This document shows positions 17,465-26,578 of a DNA stretch of 64,000 bases, piece after piece. Origin of the DNA: a bacterium (GTDB taxonomy: Bacteria; UBA8248); the NCBI GenBank assembly GCA_022828125.1, contig JAJEJD010000012.1, forward strand, positions 118,501 to 182,500. Reading direction: 5' to 3'. The position numbers and the translations under genes are program-made. Each line of letters begins with the position of its first letter. Position 1 is the first letter of the stretch. Under the pieces are notes generated by a model. That model saw nothing but the letters and a program-made list of their open reading frames with translations. It was not told the DNA's origin and made no database searches.

Positions 17465-18712
17465 TTATTCGATGACGACGTGCTCGCGTAGGGGTTCTCC
17501 CAGGTGCGCCATCCCCGTCTCGGTGACGAGGACGGTATATTCCGCATGCACGCCGCCCTCGCCGAATTTGCCCGAGGGCAATTCCACCGAGAGCACCGCG
17601 CCTGAGGGCAGGGAAATATCTGAATTTTCAGGCAAAAACGGATCGTCGAGCTTCACGGGTTCGCTCAGCGTATAGGGCAGCTCGCGCGCCTCGATCCCTA
17701 TCGTGTGGCCGCAGAAAGCGCCGTTGTAGCGCGGCAGGCCGGATTTTTTCGCCGCCGCCACCGCCGCGCGAAAAATCTCGGAGGGCTTCACCCCCGCCCT
17801 GATCACGCCGAAAGCGGCCTCTAATCCCGCCTGGATGGCGCTCCACTGCGCCTTGCGCTCCGCGCCCGGCTCGCCGAACGAGCCGCAACAGCCCACGTCC
17901 GCACAGTAGTGGTTCAGCCGCATGCCGGCGTCGAAGAAAAAACCGTCTCCAGGCTCGAATTTTCGCTCAGATGGCGGAAAAATAGAGGCCGAACGCCTAC
18001 CGCCGGCGAGATGGAACCAACTCCATTTGCCCCCTCCGGCAGCCACGGTGCGGTAATAATGGCTTGCTACTTCGCGTTCGGTTCGCCCTGCGGCCATCTC
18101 CTTGTGGAACGCGACGACGGCCTGTTCGTTCAAGACCGCCGCGGTGCGCATGCGGTCAATCTCTTCATCAGTCTTCTGGAGGCGAATCAGGCGGAACAGG
18201 TTCGAGGCGTCCAAAAAGGAGACGTCAGGCAGAGCCGCTTCCAGAGCGCCGCGCGTGCCCGGGCGAATTCCCTCGTTATCGAGCGCCACCTTACCGCTCG
18301 ATAATCCACGCTCCCGTAAAAGCCTAAGCAGGGCACTGGTAATATTCGCTTCGCGCGGAGCGTCTTCGGCAATGAGAGAAATATAATTTCTCTCCTCTTC
18401 GGTCGCTCCTGCCTCGCCGGGCATCATATCGAGCGCCGAGCGGGGACCATAGCCCCTCACGTCCTCAATCCACGATCCGGTGGCGGCATAGTAGGTCTCG
18501 TCCTGCCGGGAGAGTATCAACCCCGGCGGTGAGGCCTGATCCCGGAAAAACAGCGCGACGGTCTCCGTCGTGGCATCGCCATAGGTGTATTGCGCCCAGC
18601 CCTGGAAACCCGTGAGATACAAGACGTTATGCCGTGTCGTCGCTATCAGCGCATCCAGATCGAACCTCTCCATGAAATCGAGAGCGCGTTCTTTATGAAA
18701 AAGCATGAACAT
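17465..18712 (-). CDS. M24-family metallopeptidase (Xaa-Pro dipeptidase/creatinase-like)
   Basis: A 415-residue pita-bread-fold enzyme with a complete creatinase N-terminal domain (IATTRHNVLYLTGFQGWAQY) and C-terminal catalytic domain. Five metal ligands are visible: FFFDAG (Asp), NHYCADVGCCG (Asp), CGHTIGIEARE (His), SVELPSGK (Glu) and VHAEYTV (Glu). It would be a dipeptidase, aminopeptidase P-like or a C-N hydrolase such as a DMSP lyase or creatinase relative. It lies 20 bases after the TRAP permease on the same strand, so it probably acts on the imported compound, perhaps a small peptide or amidino acid. The start at 18712 follows TTTAGAGG. Confidence 0.88.
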   Translation of the reverse strand: MFMLFHKERALDFMERFDLDALIATTRHNVLYLTGFQGWAQYTYGDATTETVALFFRDQASPPGLILSRQDETYYAATGSWIEDVRGYGPRSALDMMPGEAGATEEERNYISLIAEDAPREANITSALLRLLRERGLSSGKVALDNEGIRPGTRGALEAALPDVSFLDASNLFRLIRLQKTDEEIDRMRTAAVLNEQAVVAFHKEMAAGRTEREVASHYYRTVAAGGGKWSWFHLAGGRRSASIFPPSERKFEPGDGFFFDAGMRLNHYCADVGCCGSFGEPGAERKAQWSAIQAGLEAAFGVIRAGVKPSEIFRAAVAAAKKSGLPRYNGAFCGHTIGIEARELPYTLSEPVKLDDPFLPENSDISLPSGAVLSVELPSGKFGEGGVHAEYTVLVTETGMAHLGEPLREHVVIE

Positions 18713-18732
18713 CCTCTAAAAAGAATATTGGA

Positions 18733-21700
18733 CTATGATTGGAGAACAGGTTTCCTGTAATCCTTGATTTGTCGGATCAGCGGAATCGCGCCGCAAACCA
18801 AGCCCGCCGCCAGCATAGCAATGCTGAAGAAAATAACGAACAGGATGAATGTGACAAAGCAGACAAACAAGAGAATCCGCTCGTATTTATAGAGCCTATT
18901 CAGAAGCCAGCCCTGTGTTCCCGCCGAGAAAGCGATGAATCCCAAGAGCGTAATGGATGCGGAAAGCGCAACGCGCAACGGACTCGCGAACGTAAGCAGT
19001 GCGGGGTCGAACATGAACAAAAACGGCACGATAAAACCAACGATAGCGAAGCGTAGAGACATCATGGACGTCTTGAAATAGGGCGCTCCGGCCAACTTGG
19101 CCCCCACAAGCGAGGCTATCGCTACGGGCGGCGTAATGGCGGAGAGGATCGCGAAGTAGAAGATGAACATATGGGCCGCGACCCGGTCTCCTTTGGCGGC
19201 CACGAACTCCTTTACCCATTCCGCTCCATAAATATGCGTGAGTTCAGGGCCCACGAGTTTAATCAGTACGGGGCCGCCTAAAATAGCAAGCAACACATAT
19301 GCTGCAGTCGTCGGCATTCCCATGCCCAATATTGCGCAGCAAATTGCAGTAAGCAGCAGTGCGACAAAGAATCCGTCAAGACCGATGTAATACGCGCACC
19401 CGCCACCCACAGAAGCACCGAAAAGGCATATATCCTGCGCGAGGGCTTCTATCATGAAGGCAAACTTGTTACCCACGCCCGTAATGGTCAAAACCTGAAC
19501 GACAACCTCGATCGTAGCCAGCGTTACGGCGAATTCAGCCCCTTGTCTGCCACCTACCCTCAATGCATCGCGAATACTGAATATCCATTTGGAAGCGCTC
19601 TGCGCGGCCCGTACATCCGGGCCCGCTTCCCCCGCCTTGTTCGCTCGATACAAATAGGTAAACGGATTACAAGATACGGCCAACACCTGTTTCACGCTCG
19701 GCGTTGAACCATTATTCTCGGACTCTTGCGGGCCGAATGAAAAAATGACTTTCTGCACGATGACAGCCAACCCGAAAAAGATGAGGCCATCATAGATGAA
19801 CCCGAAGGGAACGAACCATTCGCCGAAATTCGCGATTGCGGGAACAAGCGTGTATATCCCTTTCTGCACATAATAAGCGCCCACCCAAATCATGACGAAT
19901 AGCCAAGGTATGGTCGTGGAGGGTTGCGTTCGATTGCCCCTGGAAACGGACCATGCGCTAAGCAGGGCCAGCACAAGAGCGACTCCTGCAACGCCGGAAG
20001 ACCAGCCAAAAGCAAACCAGAAACCAAACAAAGTGAGCGGAAATATGGCCAGCCAGTTACGCTCTATCTCACGCCCAAATTGACCCACCCAAGAAAACAT
20101 TCGAGCGGAAACGCTCACCAGAATAAATCCCGTAATGGATAAGGAAAGGACGGCTTTTATTACTGCACCCCAAGTCGGCTTCCCGAAAATTCCCAACGGC
20201 AAACCAAAACCCAGCTCGAAACCCGTGAGAAGCGCGTACAAGAAAAACGCGAAAACCCAAAATGTAACCGGCACGAAAACGAATACATCATCTGCGATCG
20301 TCTTGTCGCCTCTCCTCATAGTCCCCAAAAATTCCGTCACGTTCCGGTAAAACCAAATACCCACCATGATGAAAACCGACATGACACCCGCAAAGACAGG
20401 CGTTCGGCCCTCAAAGAGGAAATAGACCAAAAACGCCAGGGGCACGAGATAGAACCACCCGTTCTTCAGTTCCTCCTTCCAGCTCGGAATCTCGGAAGCG
20501 GGCAATGGCTTGATATTCAACGCCCCGGCTGCAAAGTGGATATTGATCCCCACGATAGTGAAATACAAGATCGCAGGTATGGTGGCGTATACGATAATAT
20601 GGAAATATGGCACCTCGATAAGTTCGCTCATGATGAAGGCGCCCGCCCCCATGACCGGCGGCATGATTTGCCCGCCACTACTAGCCGCCGCTTCCGCTGC
20701 TCCGGCGATATGCGGGCTCAGCCCTATCCGCTTCATGAGCGGAATCGTGAACGTGCCGGTGGTCACGACGTTGCCGGAAGCGCTGCCAGAAACCGTACCC
20801 ATGAGTGCGCTTGAACCCACGGCGGCGAGGCCGGCGCCTGCACGCATTTTTCCAAATAGCCCTAAAGCAAAATTAACGAAAAAGCGGCCTGCGCCCGATT
20901 CATGCAAAAACGCTCCCAGAATAAGAAACATGATGATGAACGTGGCCGAGATGACGACCAAAAAGCCCAATACGCCACCAATGAAATCCGTCGAGAGTTT
21001 CGCCTGCAGCTCTATCCACGTGTGACCACCATGACCAAAAGGAGCCGCGAAGAGATTGCCCCAGATCCCATAAGTGAAGGCAATAACCGCCAATGTCGGG
21101 AGGGGTGGGCCGAAACAACGCCTGGTCAATTCGAGAGCAACGATAAGCATGACGAAGCCGACGCGCGCATCTCCAATCGTCGGGGCGCCCGGTCGATCGA
21201 CCATCTCTTCGTGATAATAAAAAAGGTACAAACATGCGGTTGCTACGAAAAAAAGCATGCCTGCGTTCAGACCAATTGTGAATCCAGCCGGAAAAGGATG
21301 AGCCGGGTATTCTTCGAATACTTCTTTAATGCGTTTTTTGGCCCAGAAAAGAGGAAAAACGAGAATAAATACAGGCCAGAGATATAGAACGCTTCTCACT
21401 TCATCACTTTGACCAGCCCACAATCCTACCCGCCAACCAATCAGAATAAGCGCTCCAAAAAATATCAAAAGAAAAACACCTGCTTTTTTCACGCCCTCGG
21501 CAGGCCTGAAAAAGATTGCGAATAATGTCCACATCGTGGGAATGGCAGCACACGCAATCAACAACCACCAGGAAGTGGGTTCATGCGTGCTTTCAGGCAA
21601 ATAATCCCAAAACCAGAAAAGTATCGGCGCAGGAACAAAGCCCAGAACCCAGAGCAAAAGCGCGAGCCATGATTTTTCGACAACCATCATGGCTATCCAG

Positions 21701-22059
21701 ATGGCGAACGGTAACGCATAAACCCACCAAACACTCCAGTCAGACCAGCCTTCTCCCATCTCGTAGACGAAATAATAGAAGATGACGGCGGGAATCAAAG
21801 ACAAAAGGTAGAGGACGGGAAGGACCTTCAGCTTGCGAATTTTATCCCCGTATATCTGTGGCATCGCCCCGGCACCACCTATAAGCAGAATGCTATAGGC
21901 TAATAACATATGCATGTTGGGGTGCATCTCACCCGGCAATGGCCGCAAATAGACCGCGGAAATATGATACAACCCTGAGAGCACACACAGCCATGAAGTG
22001 ACAAAAACCAGTGCCCTTACTAGGGGAGCTGATTGGCTGGGGTCTGATTCAGAAGTCAT
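18733..22059 (-). CDS. TRAP transporter fused permease (DctQM, TAXI type)
   Basis: A very large polytopic protein of 1108 residues: an extended N-terminal block of helices (DctQ-like plus extra), then the DctM domain with FVVISATFIIMFLILGAFLHE, SGSASGNVVTTGTFTIPLMK and the GGQIMPPVMGAGAF signature, and later a region with MGMPTTAAYVLLAILGGP and AITPPVA. These are the hallmarks of the fused permease of TAXI-TRAP systems, which use ion gradients to import carboxylates or amino acids with a periplasmic receptor. The receptor is encoded divergently at 22340. The start at 22059 (MTSESDPS) is preferred over 22098, which would add 13 residues with no ribosome site. Confidence 0.92.
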   Translation of the reverse strand: MTSESDPSQSAPLVRALVFVTSWLCVLSGLYHISAVYLRPLPGEMHPNMHMLLAYSILLIGGAGAMPQIYGDKIRKLKVLPVLYLLSLIPAVIFYYFVYEMGEGWSDWSVWWVYALPFAIWIAMMVVEKSWLALLLWVLGFVPAPILFWFWDYLPESTHEPTSWWLLIACAAIPTMWTLFAIFFRPAEGVKKAGVFLLIFFGALILIGWRVGLWAGQSDEVRSVLYLWPVFILVFPLFWAKKRIKEVFEEYPAHPFPAGFTIGLNAGMLFFVATACLYLFYYHEEMVDRPGAPTIGDARVGFVMLIVALELTRRCFGPPLPTLAVIAFTYGIWGNLFAAPFGHGGHTWIELQAKLSTDFIGGVLGFLVVISATFIIMFLILGAFLHESGAGRFFVNFALGLFGKMRAGAGLAAVGSSALMGTVSGSASGNVVTTGTFTIPLMKRIGLSPHIAGAAEAAASSGGQIMPPVMGAGAFIMSELIEVPYFHIIVYATIPAILYFTIVGINIHFAAGALNIKPLPASEIPSWKEELKNGWFYLVPLAFLVYFLFEGRTPVFAGVMSVFIMVGIWFYRNVTEFLGTMRRGDKTIADDVFVFVPVTFWVFAFFLYALLTGFELGFGLPLGIFGKPTWGAVIKAVLSLSITGFILVSVSARMFSWVGQFGREIERNWLAIFPLTLFGFWFAFGWSSGVAGVALVLALLSAWSVSRGNRTQPSTTIPWLFVMIWVGAYYVQKGIYTLVPAIANFGEWFVPFGFIYDGLIFFGLAVIVQKVIFSFGPQESENNGSTPSVKQVLAVSCNPFTYLYRANKAGEAGPDVRAAQSASKWIFSIRDALRVGGRQGAEFAVTLATIEVVVQVLTITGVGNKFAFMIEALAQDICLFGASVGGGCAYYIGLDGFFVALLLTAICCAILGMGMPTTAAYVLLAILGGPVLIKLVGPELTHIYGAEWVKEFVAAKGDRVAAHMFIFYFAILSAITPPVAIASLVGAKLAGAPYFKTSMMSLRFAIVGFIVPFLFMFDPALLTFASPLRVALSASITLLGFIAFSAGTQGWLLNRLYKYERILLFVCFVTFILFVIFFSIAMLAAGLVCGAIPLIRQIKDYRKPVLQS

Positions 22060-22232
22060 AGGTCTAGTTCTATCCTTTCCCCACGTTGGTGGATACATAT
22101 GCGTGGAAAATGAAGCAAGATATTATGGAATTATTCTATTCTAACGATAGCTTTACCGTTTTGCCAGTGACTCATGAATTTCTGTGCGAATTAATCCCTG
22201 TTATTGATCCGTGACCAACCTTTTCTTGTTGC

Positions 22233-22266
22233 TTGACCAAAACATATGGTTTTGCTTTAGTATAGC
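22233..22266 (+). promoter_or_regulatory. Possible promoter/operator of the TAXI receptor
   Basis: The 280-base divergent region contains TTGACC (22233-22238) and a TATAGC/TAGTAT -10-like box near 22258-22266. An inverted repeat, CAAAAC and GTTTTG (22238-22254), lies between them. The spacing is not ideal, so this is tentative. Confidence 0.35.
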
Positions 22267-22339
22267 CACTTCGATACAAGATAAAGGTTCAGCATTTTTT
22301 TCATGAGTTTCATTACTTTACCTCGAAAAGGAGAAAAGA

Positions 22340-23311
22340 ATGAGGAAATCCACGCTTCGGCTGATCACGTTAGCGGCAGGCCTTGCCTTGCTAATCGGCA
22401 CTGCCCCCACTGCGGATGCAGCCAAAATACTTATGGGAACGTCCCAGCCAGGCGGCGCCACCTTCGAGATAGGGACCGCGATGGGCAAAGTCATCACGGA
22501 CAATTCGGGCGGAAAGATTCAAGTGGAAACATCCGTCACCGGTGGTTCCACCGCGAATGTCCGAATCCTCCAGAAAAAGGACAAGAACAAGGCCTTACGC
22601 ATAGGTATGGCCACCGCACCTGCTGTCTCTTGGGGACAAACAGGTAGAAAGCCCTTTAAAAAACCTCAAGACGTCCTGGCGCTAGGAGCTCTTTATCCAC
22701 TTACGACCGTCTACACCACCTTTAAAACCACCGGAATCAAAAAATGGTCCGATCTCACCGGTAAAAGGTTCGTCGTCGGCGGTCGCGGGGGCTCCATTTA
22801 CATCGTGACGCAGCTTGCACTCAAACACAGCGGCGTAAAAGCGAAAAAAGAATTCTTCAACAACAACCAGAATTCTGCCGCCATCAAAGACCAAAGGGTG
22901 GACGCGGGCTTTTTCTTCCTGAACGCGAATGTTCCCGCGCCCGTATATATGGACCTTGCTCGCACGCTCTCGGGCAAACTCCATTTCTTCGGCCCTGATG
23001 AGGCTACCATCAAAAAATTGGCCGTGAACGAAGCAGGTATCGTACGCGATGTCGTGGCTGCCGGCTCCATCCCTGGTTACAACAAAGACGTCGTAAGCTG
23101 GGGACAGATGTGGACTTTGATGACCAACAGTCACATGACCAATGCCAACGCGTACGGGCTCGTCAAGGCTCTATACGACAATCACAAGCAAATCACCAAA
23201 TACCACCCGACCGGGAAATACGTCACCAAAAAGACTGGCCTTCGCGGGATGAAGAAACTTAAGATACATCCGGGCGCCGCTCGCTACTGGAAAGAGTCGG
23301 GCATGATGTAA
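22340..23311 (+). CDS. TAXI-family TRAP transporter solute-binding protein
   Basis: A 323-residue periplasmic protein with a signal peptide ending TADAA and the TAXI-type opening KILMGTSQPGGATFEIGTAMGKVI. It continues with VETSVTGGSTANVRIL and RFVVGGRGGSIYIV, the ligand-binding region of the family (glutamate/glutamine receptors of TAXI systems are the best-known examples). It captures the ligand for the fused permease encoded divergently 280 bases away. A strong terminator follows. The start at 22340 has AAAGGAGAAAAGA upstream. Confidence 0.92.
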   Translation: MRKSTLRLITLAAGLALLIGTAPTADAAKILMGTSQPGGATFEIGTAMGKVITDNSGGKIQVETSVTGGSTANVRILQKKDKNKALRIGMATAPAVSWGQTGRKPFKKPQDVLALGALYPLTTVYTTFKTTGIKKWSDLTGKRFVVGGRGGSIYIVTQLALKHSGVKAKKEFFNNNQNSAAIKDQRVDAGFFFLNANVPAPVYMDLARTLSGKLHFFGPDEATIKKLAVNEAGIVRDVVAAGSIPGYNKDVVSWGQMWTLMTNSHMTNANAYGLVKALYDNHKQITKYHPTGKYVTKKTGLRGMKKLKIHPGAARYWKESGMM

Positions 23312-23327
23312 ATATCAACAAGTCTCG

Positions 23328-23358
23328 AAAAACCCCCTGCTTCGGCGGGGGGTTTTTT
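23328..23358 (+). terminator. Terminator of the TAXI receptor gene
   Basis: AACCCCCTGC pairs with GCGGGGGGTT around a TTCG tetraloop, followed by TTTTTT. Confidence 0.9.
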
Positions 23359-23448
23359 GTTGTCTAATCATGCTCATCATGGGCCTTGGAAATGTTATGA
23401 TGCCCGGATCTTACCTACTGCCAGATAATTCATTCCAGGGGGAAGGAA

Positions 23449-24057
23449 ATGAACACACCCGGTTTTGAAACCTTTCGTCTCGTAAAACCCGATGAAGCCG
23501 AAAGCGAGGTTTCGCAAATTTATGATGAGATATGCCGATTAAAAGACCCGCGCTGGCTGGGGCCTTTGTTCGGTTTTTTCGCTCATGTGCCGGGTCTCTT
23601 GCGGGGATTCTGGGAACTGCAAAAACGTCTCGAAGTGCTGAATGGTCACATTTCACGCGAGTTGACGAATCGGATCGCAATGGTTTGCGCGGTCGCCTCA
23701 GACTGTCCCCGCTGCGTGAATTTCCACAAAACCGACCTCGTTCACCGCATGGAACTCGATGAGCATGAAGTCGAAAAACTCCATGACTTTGAAAATGCAG
23801 ATTTGCCCGAGTCAGAAAAAGCAGTATTCCGCGTGGCCAGAAAACTTACGCTCAACGAACAACTAACTGACGAAGAGTTCCAAGCGTTGCGCGAGCACGG
23901 CTTTGACGAGCCGGCAATCGTGGAGATCGTCTCGGTCGCTCTGCTGGAGGGTGGTTTCGCCCGTCACGCAAGCGTTTTGGCCCGTTTTGAAGATGGGATG
24001 GACTGGCCGGCGCAACATACCCCGTCCGCTGAATACCGAAGTGTCATCGACCGCTAA
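23449..24057 (+). CDS. Carboxymuconolactone decarboxylase/AhpD-like protein
   Basis: A 202-residue all-helical protein of the AhpD/CMD superfamily. The redox motif is visible as SDCPRCVNFHKTDL (CxxC plus His four residues later), preceded by LTNRIAMVCAVA. With both cysteines present, a peroxidase- or reductase-like activity fits better than a lactone decarboxylase. The N-terminal segment DEAESEVSQIYDEI is common in family members annotated as peroxidase-related. The start at 23449 has GGGGGAAGGAA upstream. It is monocistronic between two unrelated transcription units. Confidence 0.85.
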   Translation: MNTPGFETFRLVKPDEAESEVSQIYDEICRLKDPRWLGPLFGFFAHVPGLLRGFWELQKRLEVLNGHISRELTNRIAMVCAVASDCPRCVNFHKTDLVHRMELDEHEVEKLHDFENADLPESEKAVFRVARKLTLNEQLTDEEFQALREHGFDEPAIVEIVSVALLEGGFARHASVLARFEDGMDWPAQHTPSAEYRSVIDR

Positions 24058-24095
24058 AAGCTTACGGACTTATTGGTGCTAACCGAGAAAAGAGT

Positions 24096-24395
24096 TTATT
24101 TATTGCTATGAACTTGTGTCAGAAGACTCTTGGGAGGTTGTGTATATTTAGCCGCTTTGCTTGCGCGAAGATTCTTTGTCTGAGTTAAGGGGGATTGGGT
24201 CGGCGCTTTCTTTGTAACGTCATACTTAGGTGATTCGGCGGGGTAGTTGTAAAGAGTAACCAGGCACGCATCGGTTTTGCCGTGTGTTTCTTCGGCAAGC
24301 GCGCTGGACACGCTCACAAGAAAGAAAACAACTAACCCCAGAATTTTCAGACAGCTCACAAAATAATCCCCAGGAATAGACTCTTTAGAATACAT
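24096..24395 (-). CDS. Small secreted protein, unknown
   Basis: About 99 residues with a hydrophobic signal-peptide segment (CLKILGLVVFFLVSVSSALA) followed by EETHGKTD and a Thr/Ser/Lys-rich tail. No domain is recognised. The gene is AT-rich. I chose the ATG at 24395 since the longer frame begins with TTG. It may be real, but support rests only on the signal peptide. It faces away from the sugar ABC operon that begins at 24598. Confidence 0.4.
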   Translation of the reverse strand: MYSKESIPGDYFVSCLKILGLVVFFLVSVSSALAEETHGKTDACLVTLYNYPAESPKYDVTKKAPTQSPLTQTKNLRASKAAKYTQPPKSLLTQVHSNK

Positions 24396-24597
24396 ACCGG
24401 ACAATCATACCATGAATATCGATGAAATGGTCCTACAGCTTGACCCGCTAATTTGTCATGTTGAAAAACAATCTCGGCCACTATAAAGTTAGGCAAGTAT
24501 CCAAAATCTGCAGCTTTACAAATATGGCGGGTGGTGCTAGGCAATCATTCGCTTATTTATTTGGAATCTACACACCTTTACTTGGAAGCTTTGTCCC

Positions 24598-26556
24598 GTG
24601 CCAGAATCCAAGAATTTGCTGAAAATGATAAAAATCGACAAATCCTTTCCGGGCGTTCATGCGCTCAAAGAAGTCGATTTCGATCTCGCCGAAAGCGAAG
24701 TCCACATCCTTCTGGGAGAGAACGGGGCCGGAAAATCCACCCTCATCAAAATTCTAGCGGGAATTTATCACGCCGATTCAGGCCAAATCGAGATTAGCGG
24801 AACGCCCACCGTTATTCCCGATGCCAGAACCGGTCGCGATCTAGGAATCAGCGTCATATACCAGGAACTGAACCTGGTGCCCGATCTGAGTGTAGCGAAA
24901 AATATTTTTTTGGGTCGTGAACCGGTCTTGCCCGGTGTCATGAGGCGTGTGGATTGGACCAGAGTCGAGCAAGAATCCCGTGCGATCATGGAGCGCCTGG
25001 ACGTGAGAATCGACGTCAACGCGCCGGTCCGCTCTCTAAGCGTCGCGGATCAGCAAATGGTGGAGATTGCTCGCGCCCTCGCATTCGACTGCAAGATTTT
25101 GGTGATGGATGAACCCACGTCTTCTTTGAGCGGCCACGAAATCGAGGAACTCTTCAAGGCCGTCAAACGGCTGCGAGAGCATGGCGTCGGCATCATTTAC
25201 ATTTCACATCGACTTGAAGAAGTCCACGAGATTGGAGATCGCGTCACTGTGCTGCGCGATGGGGAATACATGGGCACATGGGAAGTCAAGGATGTGGAAC
25301 TCGATTTCCTGATCACGCAGATGGTAGGAAGAACGCTTGATGAGAAATTCCCCTGGACGCCCCGCGAGCGTGGAGAAGTGGCTTTGCGGGTGCGTGGACT
25401 CACCCAGAACGGCGTATTCGAAGACATCAATTTTGACCTCCACTATGGCGAAATCGTCGGCCTCTCGGGTCTCGTAGGCGCGGGGAGAACCGAAGTGGCG
25501 CGGGCTGTCATGGGCGCTGATCCCGTGGAAAGCGGCACTGTCGAGATGACCCACGCGACGAAAGAAAAAGAGGAAATACAGAAGCTCCCTCACTACCCTC
25601 TATGGATGGCGCTCGTGGATGTGGTTGTCTTCATACTGGCTTTGCCGTTATTCACCGTCATCTTCCAAGGAATTTACGATCCTTTCACGCTCAATATGAA
25701 TTCTCCGCCACCGTTGTTCAGTGGAAATTGGTTTTACGAATGGATTCTGGGTGGACCGCTATACAACATACCAAACGGCCCCACTCCCTATCTCGTCGCC
25801 GCCGGATTGGCTCTCATCAGGCAATTGGGACTTTGGTTCCTCGAACGGCAGTACCGCTGGCGCACCTTGATCACCGACTTCGCAAGCTGGTACGCCCTGG
25901 CGATATGCGCGATGGTCTTTACGAGTCTGTTCACCCAGAATTTCGTTCTTGAATGGGTCATGATCTGGGGCGGTGTCGCCATGATTGTGATTCGATTCCT
26001 GACAATCCTCACCCATGAGCGCAAGTGGACCCCAACGCTGGCCATACGACGCGGGCTGGGGCTTTTGCCCGAAGACAGGAAAACCCAAGGCCTCACCCAG
26101 GTACTATCGGTCGCCTTCAACACCACAAGTGCTAATCTCCGGCGCCTCATCAAGCGGTGGCTGCTCAACCTGAGCATGGAAAAAGATTTCGTCGATGAGC
26201 ACATCGACCAGCTAAAAATCATGACGCCGAACCAAGAGACGCAAATACGCTTCCTCTCGGGTGGCAATCAGCAAAAAGTCGTTCTCGCAAAATGGCTTTT
26301 CAGACGCGCCAACGTGCTTATATTCGATGAACCGACTCGCGGGATAGACGTAGGCGCTAAATTCGAAGTTCACTCGCAGATGCTGCAACTTGCCAAAGAC
26401 GGTGCCGCGGTTATGATGATTTCAAGTGAATTGCCCGAGATTCTCGGGATGAGCGACCGTATTCTGGTAATGCGTGAAGGACGGCTCACCGCAGATATCG
26501 ACAGAAACGAAGCTACGCAGGAAGGAATTTTACGCTACGCAATGACGGCGGATTGA
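24598..26556 (+). CDS. Sugar ABC ATPase (RbsA/XylG type) with a membrane-helix insertion
   Basis: A 652-residue tandem nucleotide-binding protein; family members have about 500. The first half is ordinary: Walker A GENGAGKST (about 39-47), then VADQQMVEIARALA and Walker B ILVMDEPTSSL. The second half starts normally (LSGLVGAGRTEVARAVMGAD) but from about residue 316 to 480 the usual short loop is replaced by a stretch with four predicted membrane helices (about 332-355, 398-418, 432-450, 452-476). It then resumes at RRGLGLLPEDRKTQGL with an intact signature LSGGNQQKVVLAKWL and FDEPTRGIDVG. GTG start. The first gene of an importer operon with two permeases and a binding protein. Confidence 0.9.
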   Translation: MPESKNLLKMIKIDKSFPGVHALKEVDFDLAESEVHILLGENGAGKSTLIKILAGIYHADSGQIEISGTPTVIPDARTGRDLGISVIYQELNLVPDLSVAKNIFLGREPVLPGVMRRVDWTRVEQESRAIMERLDVRIDVNAPVRSLSVADQQMVEIARALAFDCKILVMDEPTSSLSGHEIEELFKAVKRLREHGVGIIYISHRLEEVHEIGDRVTVLRDGEYMGTWEVKDVELDFLITQMVGRTLDEKFPWTPRERGEVALRVRGLTQNGVFEDINFDLHYGEIVGLSGLVGAGRTEVARAVMGADPVESGTVEMTHATKEKEEIQKLPHYPLWMALVDVVVFILALPLFTVIFQGIYDPFTLNMNSPPPLFSGNWFYEWILGGPLYNIPNGPTPYLVAAGLALIRQLGLWFLERQYRWRTLITDFASWYALAICAMVFTSLFTQNFVLEWVMIWGGVAMIVIRFLTILTHERKWTPTLAIRRGLGLLPEDRKTQGLTQVLSVAFNTTSANLRRLIKRWLLNLSMEKDFVDEHIDQLKIMTPNQETQIRFLSGGNQQKVVLAKWLFRRANVLIFDEPTRGIDVGAKFEVHSQMLQLAKDGAAVMMISSELPEILGMSDRILVMREGRLTADIDRNEATQEGILRYAMTAD

Positions 26557-26578
26557 TCCGCGTTCGGAGGTAGATGGA

